A stretch of 39,148 nucleotides of DNA. Source: Acidobacteriaceae bacterium (GTDB lineage: Bacteria > Acidobacteriota > Terriglobia > Terriglobales > Acidobacteriaceae). Within the stretch, counting starts at the first letter, position 1; the number at the start of each line of letters is the position of its first letter. The DNA lies in NCBI GenBank assembly GCA_003160215.1, contig PLQW01000260.1:1-39148 (forward strand), given 5' to 3'. The translations under genes were made by a program, and so were the position numbers. The notes under the pieces are model-generated. The model saw nothing but the letters and a program-made list of their open reading frames with translations, was not told where the DNA came from and ran no database searches. Positions 33,527-39,148 of the stretch are shown piece by piece.

Positions 33527-33589
33527 AATGCTAAGTGCTAAGTGCTAAATGCTAAGTGCTAAATGCTAATCGCTAGTTGCTAATTGTTA
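33527..33589. repeat. nine-unit heptad array (AxTGCTA)
   Basis: Nine consecutive 7-base units: AATGCTA, AGTGCTA, AGTGCTA, AATGCTA, AGTGCTA, AATGCTA, ATCGCTA, GTTGCTA, ATTGTTA. The array lies 20 bases before the flotillin start. A second short array (ACTAGCA, ATTAGCA, ACTAGTT) begins at the stop of the NfeD-like gene (about 33436). It is the longest array in the window. Confidence 0.9.
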
Positions 33590-33608
33590 GCTGCCTTTAA
33601 GGAGGCGT

Positions 33609-35084
33609 ATGGGATTCCACATTCCAACTGAAGTATTGATTATTGCCTGGACAGCAGTAGCAGCGGTCGTGCTGTTGATCAGCGTCTTTGCCAGACTCTA
33701 CCGCAAGGCAGGGCCAAACGAGGTCCTGGTGGTTTACGGATTCCGCGGTACTCGCGTGGTGAAGGGGCACGGCACGGTCATCTTCCCCATGGTTGAGACC
33801 TACCGCGATCTTTCGCTGGAATTGATGTCCTTCGACGTTGCGCCGCAACAAGACCTCTACACCAGGCAGGGCGTTGCTGTCACCGTCGAGGCGGTGGCGC
33901 AGATCAAGGTGAAATCCGATCCGGAATCCATTTTGACCGCGTCCGAGCAGTTTCTCACCAAGGCACCGCAGGACCGGGAAGCGCTGATCCGGCTGGTGAT
34001 GGAAGGGCACCTGCGCGGCATCATCGGGCAGCTCGCGGTCGAAGAGATCGTGAAGCAGCCCGAGATGGTCGCCGACCGGATGCGCTCCACCTGTGCCGAT
34101 GACATGAACAAGATGGGGTTGGAGGTGATCTCGTTCACCATCAAAGAAGTCCGCGACAAGAACGAGTACATCGCCAACATGGGGCGTCCGGACATCGCAC
34201 GTATCAAGCGGGATGCCGACGTCGCCACAGCCGAAGCGGAGCGCGACACCGCGATCAGGCGTGCCATAGCGTTACGCGAATCCGCCATCGCCAAAGCGCA
34301 AGCCGACCAGGAGCGTGTAGCCGCCGAGACCGCCTCACAGGCGCGGCAAGCGGAGGCACAACGCGACCTCGAGGTGAAGAGGGCAACCTACACCGAGATG
34401 GTGAAACGCCAGCAGGCGCAGGCCGACAAGGCGTACGAGATTCAGACCAACATAATGCAGCAGCAGGTGACCGCCGAAGCCGTAAAGGTGCAGCAAGTCG
34501 AGAAGGAACAGCAGGTGAAGGTGCAAGAGGCCGAAATCCTGCGCCGCGAGAAGGAACTGATCGCCACCGTGCTGAAGCCGGCCGAAATCGAGCGCCAGCG
34601 GATCGAGACGTTGGCCGACGCCGAAAAGCAGCGGCTGACGGTCGAAGCGGAAGGCCATGCCAGCGCGATTCGGGCGCAGGGCGAGGCGGAAGCCGAGATC
34701 ATCTTCAAGAAGGGCGACGCCGAAGCGCGGGCGATGAACGTGAAGGCCGCAGCGTACCAGGAGTACAACCAGGCCGCGGTCGTGGACAAGCTCTTCACCA
34801 ACATGCCGGAAATCGTGAAGGCGCTGGCCAGCCCGTTGGCCAATGTCGATCGCATCACCGTGGTTTCCACTGGCGACGGCAACTCGGCGGGGATGCACAA
34901 GATCACCGGGGACATTGCGCAGATGGCGGCGCAAGTGCCGGCACTGTTCGAGGCGCTCTCAGGCATGAAGATGTCGGAGTTGCTGGGCAAGGTAAGGACG
35001 CTCGGCGACAAGACGAATCGGCCGGACGAACTGCCGCCAAGCGAGGGCGACGGTAAGTCCAAGGGAGCAGGGGCAGGTAAGTAG
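33609..35084 (+). CDS. flotillin-family (SPFH/band 7) protein
   Basis: A 491-residue flotillin. One N-terminal membrane helix (about 8-28, ending RLYRK) is followed by an SPFH domain (about 32-190, with RGTRVVKGHGTVIFPMVETY) and a long Ala/Glu/Lys/Gln-rich coiled coil (about 195-390). A Gly-rich C-terminal part (ALASPLANVDRITVVSTGDG) with a charged tail ends it. Flotillins form membrane microdomains and, with NfeD proteins, affect fluidity and protein sorting. The AAGGAGG ribosome site is strong. It resembles B. subtilis FloT (YuaG), which also sits next to a NfeD protein (YuaF). Confidence 0.92.
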   Translation: MGFHIPTEVLIIAWTAVAAVVLLISVFARLYRKAGPNEVLVVYGFRGTRVVKGHGTVIFPMVETYRDLSLELMSFDVAPQQDLYTRQGVAVTVEAVAQIKVKSDPESILTASEQFLTKAPQDREALIRLVMEGHLRGIIGQLAVEEIVKQPEMVADRMRSTCADDMNKMGLEVISFTIKEVRDKNEYIANMGRPDIARIKRDADVATAEAERDTAIRRAIALRESAIAKAQADQERVAAETASQARQAEAQRDLEVKRATYTEMVKRQQAQADKAYEIQTNIMQQQVTAEAVKVQQVEKEQQVKVQEAEILRREKELIATVLKPAEIERQRIETLADAEKQRLTVEAEGHASAIRAQGEAEAEIIFKKGDAEARAMNVKAAAYQEYNQAAVVDKLFTNMPEIVKALASPLANVDRITVVSTGDGNSAGMHKITGDIAQMAAQVPALFEALSGMKMSELLGKVRTLGDKTNRPDELPPSEGDGKSKGAGAGK

Positions 35085-35181
35085 ATAGGTGCGACGCTTC
35101 GGCGGCACACAAGAATTGACTGAATGCTGAGTGCTGATTGCTGAGTGCTCGGAGCGAACAAGTTCACTAAAGGAGTTTGTT

Positions 35182-35841
35182 ATGGCATTACTCGATCGTG
35201 TAGCAACGCTGGTGCGGGCCAACCTCAACGATCTCGTTGATCGGGCGGAGAATCCCGAGAAGATGTTGAAGCAGGTCATCCTGGACATGGAAAACCAGTT
35301 CATACAGGTGAAGACGCAAGTGGCCATCGCGCTCGCCGACCTTCATCTATTGCAGAAGCGGAAGAAAGAAAACGCCGACAAGCATGCCGAATGGATGCGC
35401 AAGGCCGAACTTGCCGTCGACAAGAAAGACGACGAGCTCGCCCGCGCGGCATTGGAGCGTGCTATGAGCTTCCAGCAGCTTACCGAGAGCTTCGAGAAGC
35501 AGATCGCCGATCAGGAGGTCCAGGTCGAAGCTCTGAAGTCGGCGCTCAAGAAGCTGGAGCTGAAGCTCTCCGAGGCCCGTGGCAAGGCTGATCTGCTGAT
35601 CGCGCAGCATCGCCGCTCGCGGGCGGTAAGCCGGGCCGCCGACGCTCAAACCCTTCCGACGGGAGAGAACCGTACCTTCGAACGCATGCGATCCAAAGTC
35701 GCCCGTGAAGAAGCCCTGGGCCGCGCCAAAGGGGAGATACTCGGCGACGACGTTGATGGCCGGCTCGATGCGCTGGAGCGCGAGCAGAAAATCGACTCCC
35801 TCTTGGAGGAGATTAAGGCGAAAAGACGCCTGAGCGCGTAG
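35182..35841 (+). CDS. pspA: PspA/IM30-family membrane-stress protein
   Basis: A 219-residue ESCRT-III-like protein. The amphipathic N-terminal helix (MALLDRVATLVRANLNDLVD) binds damaged membrane. The rest is almost fully helical and highly charged: AENPEKMLKQVILDMENQFI, QVKTQVAIALADLHLLQKRK, a central AARGKADLLIAQ-like hinge (EARGKADLLIAQHR), and a C-terminal helix around IDSLLEEIKAKR. It forms large scaffolds that protect the inner membrane. AAGGAG precedes the ATG. No PspF/PspBC genes are nearby; here the partners are an XRE regulator, a NfeD-like protein and flotillin. Confidence 0.93.
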   Translation: MALLDRVATLVRANLNDLVDRAENPEKMLKQVILDMENQFIQVKTQVAIALADLHLLQKRKKENADKHAEWMRKAELAVDKKDDELARAALERAMSFQQLTESFEKQIADQEVQVEALKSALKKLELKLSEARGKADLLIAQHRRSRAVSRAADAQTLPTGENRTFERMRSKVAREEALGRAKGEILGDDVDGRLDALEREQKIDSLLEEIKAKRRLSA

Positions 35842-35847
35842 AGAAGC

Positions 35848-35961
35848 TCTGATTAAGTCTGGTTCTTTGAAGGGGACGGCCTTCAGGCCGTCCGTAAATG
35901 CCCGATATGACGACTGGGCTTTAGCCCCTGAGGCACCCCCACCCCAATTGGCTTAATCAGA
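35848..35961. repeat. 114-bp element with terminal inverted repeats
   Basis: TCTGATTAAG (35848-35857) and CTTAATCAGA (35952-35961) are perfect 10-bp inverted ends. Inside are a perfect 8-bp hairpin GGACGGCC-TTCA-GGCCGTCC (35874-35893) and GGGCT-TT-AGCCC (35916-35927). It begins six bases past the pspA stop. It has no coding capacity and looks like a MITE- or REP-type element that could also end pspA transcription. Confidence 0.65.
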
Positions 35962-36109
35962 CCTTCCTCAGAGCAATTCCGGGGGTTGGTGTATCTGGTA
36001 GTGTGCGCCTTCAGACCCGCGTTGGCCAGTCCTCGTAGAAACTGGGCTTCAGAGTCTATGTGAATACTCGTTTTGAGTTGGCTCGGTGGAACGAATTGCG
36101 CAAAAGCGA

Positions 36110-36261
36110 GCCCCGAATGGGGCGAAAGAGCTTAGCCCAGCGCGGAAGCGCTGGGTAAAGTGGGAGATTAAGACCGAGTACCGTAGGGACGGCAGAGGTT
36201 CTAACACAGACTCTTCCCCCCCGGCATATGGCGGTAAAGTGCCGCCGGGTTAAAACCCGGC
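36110..36261. repeat. REP-like cluster of hairpins
   Basis: Perfect short hairpins follow one another: GCCCC-GAAT-GGGGC (36110-36123), CCCAGCGC-GGAA-GCGCTGGG (36136-36155), and GCCGGGTT-AA-AACCCGGC (36244-36261). The first two are separated by 12 bases, like bacterial REP doublets. The surrounding sequence 35962-36486 contains no supported gene. Confidence 0.6.
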
Positions 36262-36486
36262 TTCCTTCGGGAGGTTCACCGGGACGCGGTGCTGAAAGCG
36301 CCGCTCTACCCGAGCCGACAGCTCCAGCCACTCTGAAATCCTCTAGCTGGTTTTCATCAAGGGCACCTCCTGTTGAGGGCTCACATTGGCTTTTCCCCAC
36401 CAAGATACTGGGGCGCCCACCTTACGGCTGGGTTCCTCCAGAAATGTGTTCCCTTTAGAATCTGTTAGTTAGCCAGCACCACCCAC

Positions 36487-36530
36487 AGATCACCCAGAAA
36501 TCACCGCTAGATCACCCAGAAATCACCGCT
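36487..36530. repeat. 22-bp perfect tandem duplication
   Basis: A 22-base unit beginning AGATCACCCAGAAATCACCG occurs twice head to tail (36487-36508 and 36509-36530), with the inner motif ATCACC repeated four times in all. It lies about 200 bases upstream of the PEP-CTERM gene start. Confidence 0.85.
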
Positions 36531-36695
36531 GGTGCATTGATCCCGCGAGCGAGCTGACCTATTGTGCGCTCACGAGAGCGGGAAATTGCGAAAACTACCT
36601 GCTCTCAAAGGGGAACGCTTCTGGAGGTGGGACAACCATCTCGCCTCCGGAAGCGAGGTGAGTCCACAACCACAACCCGGCGCCGCTCGACTTCG

Positions 36696-36731
36696 ACCGT
36701 CGCCACAACCCATGACCACAAGGAGGTCAAT
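36696..36731 (+). promoter_or_regulatory. conserved leader copy 1 with SD inside an inverted repeat
   Basis: The leader contains CGTCGCCACAACCCATGACC and then the ribosome site. TGACC (36713-36717) and GGTCA (36725-36729) are complementary around ACAAGGA, so the Shine-Dalgarno AAGGAGG lies in and beside a small hairpin. The same arrangement precedes starts at 37588, 38440 and 38581. Confidence 0.65.
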
Positions 36732-37475
36732 ATGAAAACCCAAGTGATGTGTAAAGACTTTAGCCTCGATAGCGAAACATCAAAATCCCACCCCGAAAGA
36801 AAGACAACGAAACACGTAAGGCTTGGAATTTCAGCCATGGCCCTTTGCTACCTGGCTATGGTCATCGGCAGTGCCGTGTTGCCTTGCGGGGCGGAAACCG
36901 TCACCAGCGGCACCATCGGCGGCGCCGCAACTGGACCTGTTGTCGTCGCTAACGGTGGGGGCTTTGGAGATTGGGCCGGTTCGCCCGAGAGCAACCCGAA
37001 CCAAATCACAGTGACGGCAAACGCCCTCCCCGGCGGCGTTTTCTATGCAAACCTCAACTTTGCGTCGGATGGCAATCCCTTGAGGGAGTACGGCATGACA
37101 TGGAACATGACAAACAACAGCCAGCAGGATTGGTACTCGATGCACTTCACAATTCAATACGCGCCGTTGGAAGACTTTTCGGTGACCTTCGACGCGGGGG
37201 AAACCGGTCTGCAGGCGCCCCACAGCAGCGTTTATGGCCTAGACAATTGGAGCAACACCAATATCGATTTCTCCGGCGGAGCTATCTCCGGAGCTGGCGG
37301 GCTGGCAACCTTCTACCTCCCGCTGGACGTTAACGGCCTGTGCTGTAGCGGTAACTTCATCGTCTTCGCGACTCCGGACTACAGCCCCTCCACTCCCGAG
37401 CCATCCAGCCTGATGTTGTTCGGCTCAGGGATCCTCGGCATTGGCGGACTGCTGCGAAAGCGCTTCCTCGGATGA
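36732..37475 (+). CDS. PEP-CTERM exported protein (MKTQ leader family)
   Basis: A 247-residue protein. It starts MKTQ, has an unusual 30-residue charged segment (SETSKSHPERKTTKHVRLG), and then a hydrophobic export segment (ISAMALCYLAMVIGSAVLPC, about 33-52). The body is beta-rich with NPNQITVTANALPGGVFYAN. The C-terminal sorting tag is STPEPSSLMLFGSGILGIGG followed by LLRKRFLG, close to the tags of the pair at 17460-18794. The ATG at 36732 follows the strong AAGGAGG. It would be cleaved by an exosortase-type enzyme. Its function is unknown. Confidence 0.85.
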   Translation: MKTQVMCKDFSLDSETSKSHPERKTTKHVRLGISAMALCYLAMVIGSAVLPCGAETVTSGTIGGAATGPVVVANGGGFGDWAGSPESNPNQITVTANALPGGVFYANLNFASDGNPLREYGMTWNMTNNSQQDWYSMHFTIQYAPLEDFSVTFDAGETGLQAPHSSVYGLDNWSNTNIDFSGGAISGAGGLATFYLPLDVNGLCCSGNFIVFATPDYSPSTPEPSSLMLFGSGILGIGGLLRKRFLG

Positions 37476-37511
37476 TGCGAGCGCTACTCGATGGGACCTT
37501 CTGTCCCGGTG

Positions 37512-37587
37512 AGGAGCAGCTTCGCGGTGAAGTTGCTCCTTACTCTCTTCTACAACCGCCGCAACCCATGACCATAAGGAGGTCACC
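37512..37587 (+). promoter_or_regulatory. conserved leader copy 2: stem-loop plus SD inverted repeat
   Basis: A 12-bp stem (37512-37523 with 37529-37540, one G-U pair) encloses a GCGGT loop. Fifty bases on, TGACC (37569-37573) and GGTCA (37581-37585) flank ATAAGGA. The stem's right half CGCGGTGAAGTTGCTC is identical in copy 3, while the left half differs but still largely pairs there. Confidence 0.65.
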
Positions 37588-38265
37588 ATGAAAAGCCAAA
37601 TTGCAGACACCGAAATCATCGTACGGACCGCCGATACAACCCCGTCGTGGGGAGCAAGCGCCGTGAAGAACCTTGCCGCTACCGTATTGCTTAGTCTGGC
37701 AACACTTTCGTTCGCCAATGCACAAGTCCCGGATTGTGCTCCGGGCAAGCTCTCGGACTACGAAAAGATGGGCGCTCAAGGCTGCCTGATCGGCGACAAG
37801 AAGTTCTCGAACTTTCAGTATCACCAGGGAGCCGCTGGGCTGCCCAGCGACGCCATATCGCTCACGCCCGGAACCACGCCCGACACTGACGACCCCGGGT
37901 TGCTGTTTGAGGCCAAGTGGGCCTCAGCTTCCGAAGACTCATTTGTGTCCTACAACGTGGAGGCTCAGCCCAACGGCAAACCGATCACCGGCGCTAGCCT
38001 GCAAATGCAATTCGGGGCAATCACCGGCACGGGAAAAGCGAAGATCTTGGCCGACATGTGCTCCGCGGACGGCTCGACCGACAGCTGCGGGTCTCAAAAA
38101 CTCGAGCTCAAGGTAGTCCTGAGCGCCAAGGGACGGAAGACCCCTGAGGCCAGCGGTCAGTTCAAGGAGCCCCAGAAGGCAATCCGCGTGGTTACCCCGA
38201 TCGACGTGGCTCCAGGCAGCGGAGGCAGTGCGGACCTGGACGGCTTCATGTCGGTATTTCGATAG
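37588..38265 (+). CDS. exported protein of unknown function (MKSQ leader family)
   Basis: A 225-residue protein. It begins MKSQ with a 25-residue polar segment before the signal peptide (KNLAATVLLSLATLSFANAQ, cut after about residue 45). The mature part is about 180 residues, with cysteines in DCAPGKLSDY, GCLIGDK, DMCSADGSTD and SCGSQK that may form two disulfides, and beta-type sequence around FEAKWASASEDSFVSYNVEA. No PEP-CTERM tag is present; it ends LDGFMSVFR. The ATG has AAGGAGG in the shared leader. I do not recognise the family. Confidence 0.78.
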   Translation: MKSQIADTEIIVRTADTTPSWGASAVKNLAATVLLSLATLSFANAQVPDCAPGKLSDYEKMGAQGCLIGDKKFSNFQYHQGAAGLPSDAISLTPGTTPDTDDPGLLFEAKWASASEDSFVSYNVEAQPNGKPITGASLQMQFGAITGTGKAKILADMCSADGSTDSCGSQKLELKVVLSAKGRKTPEASGQFKEPQKAIRVVTPIDVAPGSGGSADLDGFMSVFR

Positions 38266-38361
38266 AGCCGGACGTCGTTCTGTCAATAGGCAAGAGCGAC
38301 GGCCATTTGGGGAATGCGAATGGACAGTTTCGCACCCTCCAAAGTTCCAACTCTATGGCGT

Positions 38362-38580
38362 GAGAGCAACCTACGCGGTGAAGTTGCTCTCCACTTTCAA
38401 CCACCACCGCCAACAACCTACGACCACAAGGAGGTCAATATGAAAACGCAAACGATCCGCACCAACGAAATGACTCCGCAGCCGTTCTTGGGACGGCGTG
38501 CCAACCAAACCACTCACAACCCGACCGGCGCCGTGTCACTTTTGCCCGTCGCCACAACCTGTGACCAAAAGGAGGTCACT
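38362..38580 (+). other. leader copies 3 and 4 with a short MKTQ reading frame between
   Basis: Copy 3 has a 9-bp stem (38362-38370 with 38383-38391) and CGACC/GGTCA (38421-38425, 38433-38437) around the SD, followed by ATG at 38440. Copy 4 has TGACC (38562-38566) and GGTCA (38574-38578), followed by ATG at 38581. The 47 codons from 38440 to 38580 (MKTQTIRTNEM and on) have no signal peptide before reading in frame into the next start. They look like the front piece of a lost family member, or an N-terminal extension of the next gene. Confidence 0.55.
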
Positions 38581-39148
38581 ATGAAAACGCAGGCTATCGC
38601 ACCGAAGACAGGTATTGAAACTTCAACCCCAAACCAACAGCCGAAAGGACAAACTCAAATGAATCGAATCAGCTTCCTCATCCGAAAACTCGCCAACACC
38701 GCTCCAAAAGCGGCTTTGCTGGCTATCATCGCGGTAGGCTCGTTTGTCTTGTCCCCAATGGCCTTTGCAGGCTGCTCGTTTTCCCCATCGGCGGTTACGT
38801 TATACGCGACCCCCGGGCAATCGGTGTCGTCTAACTTCACGATAAGTGGGATATCTCGGATAGGGGGGGTTGGGTCACCGGATGGTTCTCGACAAGCGGA
38901 AGCAGCTTCACGAATCCGTACGTCGCTTACAATGGTCCTCCTCCTCAAACCATATACCCGCAGAGCGGTGGGGTGTCGTTCCAACTTCCCGCATCGTCCA
39001 CTGGCTACTTCGGTGTCTACATACCTCCTTATGCCACTGCGGGACAGAGTGAGGTCTTGCAGACGAAAGTCAAAGATTGGTTTACTACCTGTACTGCGAC
39101 GTTAACCGTCGTCGTGATTACCTCCCCAGCCCTTAGTACCGAAATGAA
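38581..39148 (+). pseudogene. frameshifted exported protein (MKTQ leader family), runs off the window
   Basis: From ATG at 38581 the frame gives MKTQ, a polar segment, then a signal peptide (NRISFLIRKLANTAPKAALL and IIAVGSFVLSPMAFA, beginning near 38659) and a beta-rich start (CSFSPSAVTLYATPGQSVSS). At a run of seven G (38863-38869) the sensible reading moves to another frame: from 38868 it gives GWVTGWFSTSGSSFTNPYVA and stays open to the window end, while the original frame becomes Arg-rich and stops at 39105. One extra G would restore it. A sequencing error, a true mutation or phase variation are all possible. The family is not recognised. Confidence 0.7.

Noticed and set aside
33527-33589. 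CRISPR array
   Set aside because: Units are 7 bases long and directly contiguous without spacers; they are simple tandem repeats.

Overview
The window looks like a chromosomal stretch of a GC-rich, Gram-negative bacterium, most likely an acidobacterium (Terriglobia/Koribacter-like). This rests on several PEP-CTERM exported proteins, an OmpA-type lipoprotein, a DUF4337 protein, a full MEP-pathway/undecaprenyl operon and many short intergenic repeats. The taxon is an inference; no rRNA gene is present.

Bases 1-10540 hold a tightly packed minus-strand operon for anaerobic benzoyl-CoA degradation. Reading 5'->3' on that strand: had (6-hydroxycyclohexenecarbonyl-CoA dehydrogenase), oah/bamA (ring hydrolase), a 34-codon crotonase-like tail where dch is expected, then bcrC, bcrB, bcrA, bcrD (class I ATP-dependent benzoyl-CoA reductase), an SDR dehydrogenase, a GNAT acetyltransferase, a zinc-ribbon TPR protein and an HMGL/isopropylmalate-synthase-like enzyme. 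From oah to the SDR every junction is a 4-base start/stop overlap. A perfect CRP/FNR-type palindrome lies ahead of had, placed as for an activated promoter. The missing full-length dch is the main puzzle of this region.

Bases 10780-21950 are mixed: a periplasmic TPR protein, a DUF4442 protein, an OmpA/Pal-like lipoprotein, uvrC, a DUF4337 membrane protein, a MobB-like P-loop protein, an AhpD-like protein, two tandem PEP-CTERM proteins, a PilZ protein, a TetR regulator and a LuxR-type regulator whose receiver lacks the phosphorylation site.

Bases 22154-31950 are housekeeping: uppS-cdsA-dxr-rseP (closed by two strong hairpins), an M48 protease, ispG, a split small membrane-protein gene, rnhB, msrA and a cupin protein.

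Bases 32282-35841 form an envelope-stress operon: an XRE regulator with a consensus sigma-70 promoter inside a palindrome, a NfeD-like protein with a His-rich loop, flotillin and PspA/IM30. A repeat-rich non-coding stretch follows. The right end (36700-39148) carries a set of exported proteins sharing one 5' leader, in which the Shine-Dalgarno sits inside a conserved small inverted repeat and the coding sequence begins MK(T/S)Q. The last gene is frameshifted at a run of seven G and runs off the window.

Degenerate heptanucleotide repeats recur between genes and often supply or abut stop codons. No tRNA, rRNA, CRISPR array, transposase or phage gene was recognised.
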